Shown: positions 22,683 through 34,400 of the stretch, one piece after another
How positions within the stretch are numbered: the stretch's first letter is position 1
Layout: each line of letters starts with the position of its first letter
From: Pithys albifrons albifrons
Lineage: Eukaryota > Chordata > Aves > Passeriformes > Thamnophilidae
Direction: 5' to 3'
Assembly: GCF_047495875.1 (NCBI RefSeq)
Contig: NC_092458.1
Coordinates: forward strand, 198,501-262,500
DNA length: 64,000 nt
Made by a program: the position numbers and the translations under genes
Notes under the pieces: generated by a model
Databases searched by the model: none
What the model was told of the DNA's origin: nothing
Seen by the model: the letters and a program-made list of their open reading frames with translations, nothing else

Positions 22683-25324
22683 TGTCCACAAACACTTAAC
22701 TTTTGCTTTAAGTCTTATTTTTTTATTCAACCAAGACATTTTGACACATTTTAGTCCTGTTCTGTTGTTTAATTTCAGTTTTGGAAGTCTTCATTTGCCT
22801 CTGGACAGTTAAAACCTGAATTTTCCACTGAAAGCACATTGATTAATTCTTACGTAGTGCCAGGAACTCCAAAAACCCACAAGCTTAAATATTTGTAATT
22901 TTTTCTATGAAAATTGAAAACTGAACTGTGAGAAAAAACAGGATTTCAAATTCAATACATGCAACATTTGTTTAATACACTCCAAGTTCCACATGCTTTC
23001 TTCAATTAAATGGTGCCTTAAGAAAACTCCTTTACAAAAATCTAATTTGTATGACAAATTAAATTTTTTTTAAAGTTGGCTTCAGTTTATCTTTCAAGCC
23101 CCTTTTGGGTGATTTCACATAGCTGTCATTATAACAAAGACATAGAATAAAGGTTACATTGCACAGAGAAACTCCAGAGCCAATTTGAATCCAGATGAAT
23201 GCACATCTTAGTACTGGCCTTTTTAAGGATAATTTCAGGCAGCCCATGAAGGATGCATTCACAGTGATTGCACTTGCATCTAAATTTGAGTGGTAACTTG
23301 GAGACTGTGTCAGCTCTTACATGTCTTTTCTTTCTCAGGGCAGTTAGAACACTCCAGGAATTGCTGCAGGAAAACCAGCATCCCAGGCGAGCTCCCACAC
23401 AGAGCACACAGTAAGCTTTGCAGAAACCCACACAGTCAACAGACCAGACACAGTAAAACTCATTCTACAACCACCTGTGGTTAAGTTGTTTGAAAGGACA
23501 GAATTGCCCATAAGCATCAGGAGCAACACAAAAACAGTCCAGTTCGTGATTCCAGTGAATCAAATGGGATTCATGCCTGTACTAACCTGGACACCACACC
23601 TGCACTGTGTCGATCACAGCTGTTACTGACGACTCCACTTCTCACACTGAGAAGATGACCAGATAAGGGGGATTTGTGGCCACCAGCAAATTTCTGTTCC
23701 CCGAGCCAATGCGTTTTGAAGTGGCTCAAAAGGGTTACAGGAGAGAGGCTGTGACCTATGGGGTGGGTGACACTGGGACAGCTGATGGAGAAGCTGCAGC
23801 CACATTAACACTTCTGCTCATAGTGGCTTCTGTACCATGCTATCATACTAGTACTGACATTATAGTTCTATCTAAATGAAGGCCAGTGTTTTGGAAATGG
23901 GCAGCTGCAAAAACAGTACACAAAGAGAAAGCTTCAGGTACCTCTATTGTTCCAGCACATTCAAATGCTGAACCCTCACCAAAGCCTTACAGCAGAGATG
24001 AATTAGAAAGATTATCACGATTGATTGCAGATTTCTAATATTTTACTTTACCCTCTCTATGTCAGTGATATCCATGTCAATAATAGATTAAAGCACTCCT
24101 TTTCCTGAAATTCTACTTTAAACAGAGTAATGTCAGTCTCTTTCATGTCTTCTCATATGGAAATCTAATCATTCCTTAGGCTGTTAAATTGCAATGGCTC
24201 TGATGATATAGGCATTGTTTTATTTTGTTTTTACCTTTTGTTGTTGTTAATATCAAAGCCCATCATATTCAAACTGCAGCTGCACTGGGCAGAGCAACTG
24301 GGAGAAGAGTTGGTGCTGAGGCCTCAGTACTCAGCCATACCCACCAGATATTTTACTCAAGAGGTGTAGCCTGGCCCTGTGCTCATTCCTGTGCACATTT
24401 AAGCCTCAGACACCAAATGTGGTATTTTCAAGTGGGGAGGTATTCAGGGGCGTTCCTGATCCAAAGGAAAACTCAGATGAGAAGAAAACATTTTAGAGAA
24501 AGCTTTCAAACACAGCACAGAAGATTTTTATTTTAATTGCCAGCAAAATCCCTTTTTTCCTAAGCCACTTTGTTATAGCCATCCTCAAAGCATGGCAAAA
24601 TTGGTACCTCTTCTTCTGCTTCCAGACTAACGTTTCACTTTGAGATGACTCTCCTCCCTCTACAATTCTGTGTCCCTTATTTTTTAAAAAATATATTCCT
24701 TTCCTGACTAGATGGTATTTCCCTATTTTTCTGTGCTCTGCTGCAAACAATGCAGCATCCAAACTCCCTGGACTCTTCCTCCCTGTACTGCCCCAGCACA
24801 CAAACTCTTTATAGGCTGCACAGTGGTTGGGGCCGGGGCTTTCCCACACCTTCACCAGTTTAAAGCATGCATTAGATACTCATGGTTGGAAGTTTAAAAA
24901 GAAATAAACCCCAAGTCTACCTGTAGGCAAGCTGCAGGGTTGACAGATCTCAAATTTCAATCAAAAGTGCTGGAACATATGTTGCTCTGCCTGCAGCCTT
25001 TGCATCTCTAGGCTTGGAGTGACTGGGGAATTGGCTTTCATCTGAAAGGCAGAAAAAAAAAAGTCTCTAGTCTTTGTGGTTATGGAACAAAGCCTAAAAA
25101 TGTGACGCTGCAATACCCTGGCAGCTCAAAAAGTTAGTGGGAAATCTGATGACTTGGAAGTATTTTTTCTTACTCTCATGACTTGGGGATTTCTTTTAAC
25201 ATTTAAGGCTGGCAAACTGCAAAATGCTGAGCAACTGGAGCAGTTCATCTTGAAAAGTGCAGTCTCTTTCCTTGCACCACTGCCAGCAAAACTCCAGGCC
25301 TGCGTGGACAGGCACTGCTGCTCA

Positions 25325-25363
25325 GGATGGGATGGGATGGGATGGGATGGGATGGGATGTGGG
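25325..25363 (+). repeat. (GATGG)n pentanucleotide array with G-quadruplex potential
   Basis: Six consecutive GGG-AT units are followed by GT-GGG, giving seven GGG runs separated by two to four bases. This satisfies the usual G3 loop-rule for quadruplex formation on the + strand. It lies about 1.05 kb upstream of the SRPX start codon. Confidence 0.85.
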
Positions 25364-25469
25364 CCACTTCCTCAACGAGGTCACAAAGCAACTGGAGCGA
25401 GCACAAGGGGCTCATCTTCCCAATCCAGTTCTCGGTTCTCACTCACAGGCAGTGAGGGGAGGAATGGTA

Positions 25470-25552
25470 AGACATCTGTGACAGACATGTTGTCCTGGCC
25501 ACTCAGTGGCCTGGTTAAGGTCAGCCTGGCACAGCAAGTCTGGGCTCACACA
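25470..25552 (+). repeat. Left part of SRPX 5' duplication, copy 1
   Basis: The segment GTCCTGGCCACT...CTGGCACAGCAAGTCTG aligns with 46660-46735 upstream of the second exon-1 copy. Copy 1 has a CR1 inserted after this segment; copy 2 does not. Similarity by eye is roughly 70-75 percent. Confidence 0.65.
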
Positions 25553-26130
25553 CCTGGGCTGCATCAAACCAGCTGTGACTAGCAGGCCGAGGGCGGTGAT
25601 TCTGCCCCTCTACTCTGCTCAGGTGAGACCCCACCTCAACAACTGCATCCAGCTCTGGGATCCCCAACATACAGAGGACATTGACCTGTTGCAGCTAGTC
25701 CAGAAGAGGCCACCAAGTTGATCAGAGGGACAGAGGAAAGGCTGAGAGGTTTGGAATTGTTCAGCCTTGAAAAGGGAAGACTTCAGGGTGACCTACTTGC
25801 AGTCTTCCAGTACCAAAAGGACAGATGGGGCAGAACTATTTACAGGAGCGTGTAGTGACAGGACAAGGGGAAACAGGTTCAAATTGAAAGAAAGTAGGTT
25901 TAGATGAGATATTAGGAAAAAATTCCTTACTGTGAGTGTGGTGGGGCACTGGCACAGGTTCTCCCAAAAAGTTGTGGTGCCTGGTCCCTGGCAGTGTTCA
26001 AGGCCAGGTTGGACAGAGCTCTGAGCAATCTGGTCTAGATGAAAGTGTCCCTGACCATGGGCAAGGGGATTGGAACAAGATGATCCTCAACGTCTCCTTT
26101 CAACTCCAGTCATTCTATGATACTGTGATT
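25553..26130 (+). mobile_element. CR1 LINE fragment just upstream of SRPX
   Basis: This is a forward CR1 3' portion: GGGCTGCATCAAACCAGCTGTG, CAGGTGAGACCCCACCT, GGACAAGGGGAAACAGGTTC, GGTGCCTGGTCCCTGGCAGTG and ATTCTATGATACTGTGATTT in order. It is 5'-truncated at about 578 bp and carries frame breaks in the reverse-transcriptase reading frame. It interrupts the ancestral SRPX upstream region, because the matching region near 46,735-46,760 has no CR1. Its 3' end lies about 285 bp from the SRPX ATG. Confidence 0.92.
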
Positions 26131-26134
26131 TCAT

Positions 26135-26720
26135 GACCTCTCGCCGGGGCAGGGCACCGCCGGGCGATTCCTGGAGGCCACGTCGCAGGGGAACGGGCGG
26201 GAGGAGCCGCTGCGGGGGCAACGCGCGGTCCGACCACCTTCCCGATACCGGCGGGAGCCGAGGCGGGGAGGGGGAAAGAGAAGGAGGAGGAGGAGTCTCT
26301 GGCGGCGCCTGGGAGCCGCTCGGAGAATGTCTCCGTCCCACTCCTCCTCCTCCTCCTCCTGCCCCTTCGCCGCTCAGCCCTCGGCCGGGAAGAGCCGCCG
26401 CCGCCGTTCGGAGCATGGGGAGCTGCTGGCTGCGCCTCGCCGCGCTGCTCGCCCTGGGCGCCCGGGCCAGCCTGGCGTACGAGGGTAGGGAAGGGCAGGG
26501 GAGGAAGGGGCGGCGGGGCCGGGAGCCCCTCGGGGGCTCGGGGAGCGGAGCCGTCTCCTGTGGTTGGAGCGGCGGGAGCGCCGCGGTGTCCCCGGCAGCC
26601 CGAGGGGCCGAGGAGCCCTCGCTGCTCACTCGCTCCCCTCCCGGAGCGCTTTGTCTCGCCCCGCTCGTCCCAGGACGGCCGCCAGCTCGGATGGAGCCGC
26701 ATCCTCGGTTTGGAGTCCCG
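26135..26720 (+). promoter_or_regulatory. CpG island with the SRPX promoter and 5' UTR
   Basis: GC content and CpG density rise sharply right after the CR1 end and fall after about 26,720. There are CCT/GGA-rich runs (26280-26295 and 26340-26362), no TATA box near the ATG, and the SRPX first exon inside. This is the expected form of a broad CpG-island promoter. The transcription start cannot be fixed from sequence alone. Confidence 0.75.
26415..26484 (+). CDS. SRPX: SRPX exon 1, signal peptide
   Basis: The ATG at 26415 sits in a good Kozak context (A at -3, G at +4) and opens 23 codons plus one base: a short MGSCWLR start, a Leu/Ala-rich hydrophobic core (LAALLALGA) and a plausible cleavage region at ARASLA-YEG. 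The donor is GAGG|GTAGGG and leaves phase 1, which exon 2 at 54184 accepts to give EGSGYSPLEDDE. Mammalian SRPX starts with MGS followed by a longer Leu-rich signal peptide and GSGDSPLEDDE. The start is chosen because of its CpG island, Kozak context and signal-peptide form. A near-identical open copy occurs at 47022-47091. Confidence 0.85.
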
Positions 26721-27099
26721 GGTTGTTGGGCGCGATTAAAACTTCCACCCATGTTGGGTTTAAACACTCGGAGTGCGGGTTGGTGGCAGCCCAGCGCGTT
26801 TTCATATGGGGCATCCCATCTGCACCTCCGTGCCGCCACCTCGGCACACTTCGGGACGGCTGAGACAGCAGAAGACACCCGCTTAAAGGTGCTGAAGTAG
26901 CATAGAGGCTCTGTATTGTCCTGAACTGTAAAGGGAGGGCCAATATACGTCCGATGGTCCAGCCCTGCCCCTTGGCACTCAGGAGCCTTTCACCAGTTCT
27001 TGGTGCCCACGTGAGACTGTGCATGCAGAAAGCTAATCTCAGTTTTCAGTGTGAAAAATGAACGGGTGAATCTGGCTGGGTTCTTAGGCATCTAGTAAT

Positions 27100-27100
<1 letters not shown>

Positions 27101-27161
<61 letters not shown>

Positions 27162-27162
27162 T
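27101..27162. repeat. (AGAT)n tetranucleotide microsatellite
   Basis: About fifteen uninterrupted AGAT/GATA units lie about 600 bp into SRPX intron 1. An uninterrupted array of this length is likely to be polymorphic. Confidence 0.95.
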
Positions 27163-29157
27163 GCTGGTGCTATTTCAGTTCTGCTTGCGTTTCTTTTAGC
27201 ACAATTTGAAATGAGCTCAAATTTAGATCCATTTCCATGCAAAAGGAAATGGGTATGCAGGTCCGCCTGTTTTAAAGCAGCTGCATCTTGTCAGATTAAG
27301 CATTTCTAATTTGGCAGACGTTGCAGACAAAGCCACTGTAAACTGGCGTGCTGTAGTGTTTAACAGGTGTAGTCAATGAGAATTTGTGGTCAGAACACAA
27401 CCTTCAGAATAAGTGGGTATTCCTTCAAATGAAGGTGCATTGGTGTGGGTTGAAAGAGAAGAGAGGAAGTAAACAGGTGAGAAAGGTGTCTAATGCAACT
27501 CACAGCTGTGTGTGCAGAGAACCTCTGTGTGTTTTTTATATCCTGAAGCTATCACTCCTGAAAACATAGTTCTGCCCATGGAGGGGCATAAATGGTATCA
27601 CAGGGGTATTTGTGAGTTGAAGCTAGCTTTCCTTATTTTTGTTGGTGTGCTTTCAAGTGTCTTCTTTCCAAACTGAAAGATGTTGGAACACACGTTTTCA
27701 TCTTCTTTCTTTGCAAAACACCAAGGTATTGGACACATCAGTTGCTAAATCAACAAAGACAACAGAAGTTTCTGTCCTGGCATTTCTCTGAGGACCATTG
27801 TACTGCCAAACTCTATTTGCTTAGGAAGATGAGTGAATGCTTTTCTACGGTTCATGTGAATGTTACTCTTCAAACAGTTTACAGGGGATGCTAATATCCT
27901 GTCCTTCTTTTCCCCTAAAAGGCTAATTGTAACCTCTCCAATCTCAAAAATTTAATTTTTGCATGTAATCTTCAAGTTGGCTACACAAAAGCCTGTTTGT
28001 TTCAGCTTTCACTCATATGAAAGTCTAGTTTTCCCTGATGATTGGTGTCAAACGCTCCAAAGAGCTTAAATCATCATCAACTGTAATTTTAAACTCTATT
28101 ATAAAGTTAATGTTTCATGTCCCGTTTGTTTTGTTTGTTTTTAATAGAGAAAATGTTACAGCTTTTCAGATCTTTATTCTAAACATGAAATTAATGAAAC
28201 TATAAACAGATACTTTCTTCAAGTGGCACTGTGTTGTTGTGCACACATTAGGTACAGAATGCCATTAACTAAACTAAAACAGACTTCTTCAAAAAATCTC
28301 ATACAGGATGTGTGTGTATGTGGCCCTCTTGATTATACATGCACAAGCTTTTTGAACTCTTACCAGAATGATGACACTTGCCTGCTTTGTAGACAAAGCC
28401 AAATGATCTGTTTTGGATTCAGACACAATGCTTACGTTCAATAGCAGATTGTTCTCTAAGCATCAGAAATAGTCCAACCAGCTCTTGAATTCAGAATTTT
28501 GTAACAGGAAAGTTTTTGGTGTGGGATATTTTTGTTCCACCACCCAAAGACCATGTTGAACACCACCCTAAATAGAAGTGTTTTCCATGCCCTAAGAGTT
28601 CTGTTATCAATATTTGATGGCTGGCAGTAAAAAATCAAGCCAGTATTCTGCCTGTGAAAATGTAATTGAATGAACTATCTCCTTGGCATAAGGAAGGCAA
28701 CTGAGAAATATCCAAATAATTAAAATTCTTGAAAAACTTAAAAGCATTTGAACAAGCAGCTGTTTTACCTGTAACTGTATTTTCAAATTTTAAAAGGATG
28801 TCTGTGGTGTTTTCACATTGCTCCTTTCAAAGCTAATGATGAAGTGACAAAACCTCTCTGCCAGCAGCACTCTGAGAACAGTCTCTTTTCTCTTCAAGAA
28901 TGTTTTGGAGATGCACCTTTGGGAAGTTAAAACAAACTTAAAACCTTTTCCCTAAGGACTAAAGAGTGAGATATGATCTTTGAGGTCTTCAGTGACTTAT
29001 TCTCATCAGATTCTTCTTGTACTCCCCACAGCTTCCCCCAGTTCTTCTTTTTTTTTTTTATGCTTTTCTGAGACGTGAAAACCAGTGTAGATCTTTACTC
29101 TGTTGGGCTTGGGCAGGGTGCTACTGACCAACCAGTAGCATCAGGGAGGGTGCATCT

Positions 29158-29279
29158 GTATATACGTGTGTATATATGTATGTATATATGTATATGCATA
29201 TATATATACACACACATATATATACATATATATACACACACAGATATATATATGCACACACATATATATACACACATAT
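29158..29279. repeat. Compound (TA)n/(CA)n/(TG)n microsatellite
   Basis: Alternating TATATA, TATG, ACACAC and ATATAC runs extend for about 120 bp. Open frames on both strands with Tyr/Ile/His/Cys periodicity are translations of this repeat and not genes. Confidence 0.9.
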
Positions 29280-30224
29280 GGAGATCACTTGTTTGGTATT
29301 TTGGGTACATGGAGATGAAATCCAGTGGCACTGTACCATATAAGACCGTTGTACTCATGTCTTTACACTTTTAATAGGCAGATGAAAGGAAAAGCTGATC
29401 TATGATAAAATTGGTGGAAACTGTGCATTACAACAAGGTCGTGGTGTGAAGGGGCCATGAACTTCAAGAGACATGCTATTAAAATCACGTCAAGACTGTT
29501 TAATAGTACAGACCTATTTTCAAAAGCTGTGTGAAATTTGATTCAATGAAAGCAATATATATGTATGCAATATATATATGCTTGGAATATATGTGAATTG
29601 TATATGAATATATTGGATATGTATGTGGATTAAATATGAGTAGGTGCAAGTCTGGATGTGGAAAGCATAGCTCTTCTCCAAGTTGCATTTCAGAGCAAGG
29701 AGTGCATCTGTGAGTGCAACTTCAGGTGCTTCAGCCGTTCAGGTTATGCTATTAATACATAAATGATAGGGGGACAAAACTGAAGGAAGGAAATCTTTAA
29801 GATGGATGTAAGGCTTTAATAAATCTGGTATCACAATAATTTGATTCCTATTCATACCTCCTATCCATCAGCTGCAGAATGGTCAAGAAACAGTCTCCAG
29901 GCCCCTGAGCAGCTGGTGCTCTGCTCTGCCAAGGGTGTGGCCTTTTGTGTCATCTCAGAACTCTTTTGTTGTGTTTTCCTTTTAAATACAGCTTGTTGGC
30001 TGGCTATCCTATTAATTCTAGGTGACAATTTGTGTGGAAGTATGTCCAGGACTTGTGTGCTTAGATCTGTGTGTGCTGGTGCCCTGGAGCTATGGGCACT
30101 GCTCAGGAGCCCATGGTGGGCACAGACCTGGGTGTGGTTTATGGTGGGCAAGCACAAAACAGAAAGGCAGTGGCTGCCCTGGCCTCACTTGCAGTCCAAG
30201 TACAGGACAAAAACTAACATGTGA

Positions 30225-30332
30225 ATACTCCAGTGAAAGGTGTCCCTGCCCACAGCATGGGGGTTGGAACTAGATGATCTTTAAGGTCCCTTCTACCCCA
30301 GGCCATTCTGTGATTTTTTGATGCTGTGAATG
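30225..30332 (+). mobile_element. CR1 LINE, 3' terminal fragment
   Basis: In order: GGTGTCCCTGCCCACAGCAT, GGGGGTTGGAACTAGATGAT, TTTAAGGTCCCTTCTACCCC and CCATTCTGTGATTTTTTGAT. These match the last 100 bp of forward CR1. It is strongly 5'-truncated. Confidence 0.88.
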
Positions 30333-31395
30333 AAAGCAGTTAAGTATGTTCTAAGACACAACTTTATCCAGAGTTTTGCTTTGGGTGGGCTGACTGTCTA
30401 AACAGAGTCTAATCTAGGTAGCCAGATAGTTGCATATGAATAAGACTTCTAGCAGCAGAGAAGTCAAATGGAAATTACATTCTCAGATGACCTCAAATGC
30501 AAGATATGTCATATTTATATCAGTCTATAATGTTAACTCCTCTCCTGATGCTCCTTTCATATATTGTTGTGTGAAGTGGACCGTTTCCATGAGCTGTAAT
30601 AATTCCCTCCTGAAAACTTGTGGCTTTTTTAAGCATTATCAAAGCACTACATTTCTCTCTGAGTGGTCCTTGAGTAATCAGGTTATTACATCCTCCGTGC
30701 TTGGCCTGCTCAGCCTGCTCACTCTTCAGCAGCACTTGTGGGCTTTGGTGCAACTGAAATCTCCAGCGTGAAATCACATAAACGAGTGAAATTTAGAAAG
30801 TTTTCTGTGAGCTGTAGAACTGTGCTTTCTCTCACAGTGAAACACAACTTGACAGTAAGCACAGGCAAGCTACCTGCATACAATGGCTTGGGTAGGTATG
30901 TCTAGGCAAGCATTGGAGATGGTACAGGAGCTGCAGTAGAACCATCAATGGCAATTATTGTTCATGGCTGTGGGCTGCTGTATCACTGGGATTCTAGGTC
31001 CACTGCAGCAGTAAATGGTAGCAGGCATGGCATAGACTTCCCCAACATCTTCGTTGGGAGAAACCCTTTCCAAGGGACAGGTCCCCAGCCCATCATTGTG
31101 ATTGTCTGGAGTGGAAAGCAATGAAGCAGCAATCACCAACACTCATATCCCTCCCTACATGCACCCCATCACACTACTATTTTTTTGTCCAAAGAGCATA
31201 TCAATAATCAATAATTCATTAAATTCTAGTACATGGTGCATTCTAATACATACAGACTGTAATTTAATATTGTCAATTCTTGCTTTGTGGTACTTCTGTG
31301 AAACACCTGAAAGTACAAATGTTTTTTCTCTAAGTGAGGTAACAAATTACATGTTCCTCTAAGTACTTGACTAATTTTTGTTCTTCTGAAAGTGC

Positions 31396-31456
31396 TGTGT
31401 TTTGGTTGCTTTGGTTTGGTTTTGTTGGGTTTTTTTTGTTTTTTTTTTTTTTTTTT
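31396..31456. repeat. Poly-T/GTTT-rich tract
   Basis: A T-rich run with scattered G ends in about 18 uninterrupted T. This is low complexity. Confidence 0.7.
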
Positions 31457-34400
31457 AAATTGCTGTTCCAAGTTATGGTATATGTTAAAAATCACTATGT
31501 GTGTGTTTCATCCATTTCACAAGGCTGTGATTTAATTTCTTCAGACACTGCAAATGAACATCTCAGCATACAGGATGTGTCTGGATGACTGACACTTCTC
31601 TGCCACTGTAGCTATTGATTGTATTTAAAGAGCACTGTGAAGGTTGTTAAAATTGAAAAATTATGCTGCAGTGACTCTAAATTATTTAACTTTAACTATT
31701 CTGATCTTTCCTTTAACTTGAAATAGCCACTTAAGAGCTCTGCTAGAGTTTGCAACCACTTTGGCTTGTCATTGGGCATATCTTCACATGTAGAGAGAAA
31801 GGATTTTTGTATTTCTTGACCGACTCGTGGAAATAAACTACATTTCCCCAAGTTAATACATATTACAAGTTCAGCTTTGCCAATATTTTCCTTTGATTTC
31901 TCTGAAAAATCTGGATGACATTTTGTTTGCTTGAGGAAATAAACGGTGTCTTTGCCGTGCACATAACATGCAGAAAGGTGGACGGAGTAGCTGCGTGGAG
32001 AGTAAAGCTCCGTCAAATGCAGCATCAGGATGATAAGAAATCCTTCCCCCACTCTCCATTTCCTCTGACTAGTGTTTCTTGGCAGCTACAGGGATTTTAA
32101 CTTGGAAGAAATGTCTGAGTGACAACCCTCTCTTCATTTCTCTGAAGATTAGGGTAGTAGAATGCCTTTAGAATGGGAACACATTAAGAGCTCACTACCA
32201 GCTTGCAAAAGCAAATCTGTCAAAACACCTTGGTGCTGGACTATCGTTGAGATGGAACTTTTCTGCTGAAAGGCTTATTTGGGGTGAAAATGTTGCTCGT
32301 GGGGTTTTACTTGTTTCTTAAACAGAAGTTACTGGACTGGGTGTCCTGTGGCTCCCTGTTTTGGGTGGCTGGTCCTCATCACCAACTCCCGATTTTACTT
32401 TTGTGCTATTTTTGTGCTTTCTCCTCTGCCACTTAGCAGGTGCCACCTTGCAAAAGCAGCTACTCTGTTCCTTCATACCCTTCTGAATAGTATCTCTTAC
32501 TTTGGTTACTTTGGGGAGTTGTGCATTCCCTCGAGGAAGCATTAGGCAACTGTGGCTGTTGCCAGTCCGGGTGGACTCCCTGTTGTCCCCATGATTCTCC
32601 TGGGCTTCCTCCTGCCTACCCCTGCTGCCTGACTCCTGGTGAACAGGATCTTAGTAAGAATCCCTTGCCAGCCATGTCTGCAGAACAAGAGAGATTTCAA
32701 AAACGTCTTTCTCGCAAACCTGTATTTACTCCTGTTTAGCGTTGCTGGAAACATCCACTCTTCTCTCACCTGAGTGGCGTTTTTCAACTCTTCGCTACTC
32801 TCCTGTTTGTGGATTTTAACTTTTGACTTTGAGGCGGGCTGCCCAGCTTTCTTGCCTCTCCCTGTGTGTGCATCTCTGGCTCCCTGGATGTGAGTAACGC
32901 TGATTTCATGTGGGATCTCACAGCAGGTTGCTCCAAGCCTCTGGGAAGAGGGAAGCCTGACATGACTCACATTTTTTTCTAGGATGTTTTCCTGTGCCCT
33001 CTTGTGCTGTTTAATGTGAAATAAACACTGAGGGTGGGACTGATTTTGTTGCTCTGGATGGTGCTGTCTCCTTCAGCTGGCCTTCTGCTCATCTTTACTG
33101 CTCTGATTTTGGCTGTTGAATGTGGGCTCAGTGGTTGGGAAGAGCTGCCATCTCCTCCCAGCAGTGTACAGGGCAAATTACAGGCTTGGAGAGGAAAACA
33201 CCTCCAGCCATGTCAGAGCACCGAGCTTCTGCCAGCCTGTGCAGATCAAGCTGGGGGCAGCTGGTCGTTTCTTGGCAGAGGTTTTTTGCCATTTAAGGAG
33301 ATTGAGCTTGTATAGTTTCATGCTTTTTGCTTGCTCAATGAAAATGTGTCTTCCGCTGAGGACAGATGACAACAGTGGGATTCAGGAATAGCTTGTCTGA
33401 GAGACCAAGTTTTGCTTCCTGATGCATAGACCCAAAAAAGAAAGGAGGATGCTTAAAATTATGCATATTGTGGGTTGTTCTTGTGAGACACTACAAGGCC
33501 ATTATAAGCCATTTTCAAGGGCAGAAAAAACCCCCAGAGCCTAAACTTGCAGGATGCATATAGTAAAGATTCTTGATTGCATTTGTCTGCAAATGGTGAG
33601 TAAATATCTCCATATGTGTATATATGTTGTTGATTTGTATAGTCTGTGATTTGTGACATGCAGCTGTGTCCTTCAGGGAGACACAGAAGAAAACTTCTGC
33701 AGCTTTGCAGTAAAATACATAACATTAAATTTTATGTTACTGCTATCATTTGCTCCCATTCTCACAGTAGATAAAAAATATGCATGAGTGAGAGTACTGC
33801 ACATATGCAATTTGGATGATTTAGAAGTTTTATAATTTAATCTTGTTTTGAAGATTCTGAAAATACTGTGGTATTGGCATAAAAGGAAACCCTTTCTTTC
33901 TAGTTGTGTTAAATATAAAATTTGTCACAACTCAAAATAGAAACTTTTTCTTATAGTTTGAGCAGTATGACTAAAGACACCAGATTTTTTTTTTCCTTCC
34001 CTACTTCTCACCCTCTTCTTGTTCTTTTCAGGAAATGCTATTGTTATTGAGGGTGCTGGATTTGGATGTGTTGCACAAAGATCCACTAAGAATAGCATTG
34101 CAGTTTGAAGGTAGTCCTGTATTCAGGCTTCTGCAGCCATGCCTTGTCAGTCTGCATGGTCTACCCACAGCCTGACTTAACCAGTGTGGGCTGGCGACAT
34201 GAGTCACTCAGCAAAGTCTGTCTCCTTTTAGGCTGTACCGTGAGAGTTTTAAACTGTGGTCCATCCTGGTGCCCCTCAGAGGTCTTTTATCAGGCTTTCT
34301 GATGCTGACTGGTGAGATGGGGGGAGATGCTGCTTCCAGCTCTTGCCTCAGTTATGAGCCTATGCCAGTTACAGTTTTCTTTAGTTATCAACTGTAGGGC

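Larger units (their letters stand above)
18381..25469. other. Intergenic region between RPGR and SRPX
   Basis: No coding exon is supported in this 7-kb stretch. It holds TACA/CATA-rich low-complexity sequence near 18,830-19,050, a reverse CR1 3' end (19241-19378) running into an A/C-rich tract, AT simple repeats near 22,620-22,680, a GTGTGGT-rich run near 22,300, and a (GATGG)n array at 25325-25363. Open frames of 100-125 codons (21678-22055 plus, 24493-24855 minus, 24225-24536 plus) have no recognisable family features. Confidence 0.65.

Noticed and set aside
26087..26878. Long open frames on both strands (263, 255 and 195 codons) at 26.1-26.9 kb
   Set aside because: They are Pro/Arg/Gly-rich translations of the CpG island, with few stops because of GC content. 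Only the short SRPX exon-1 frame is supported by splicing and homology.
29075..29374. Tyr/Ile/Cys/His-periodic frames of 72-99 codons on both strands
   Set aside because: They are translations of a TA/CA microsatellite.
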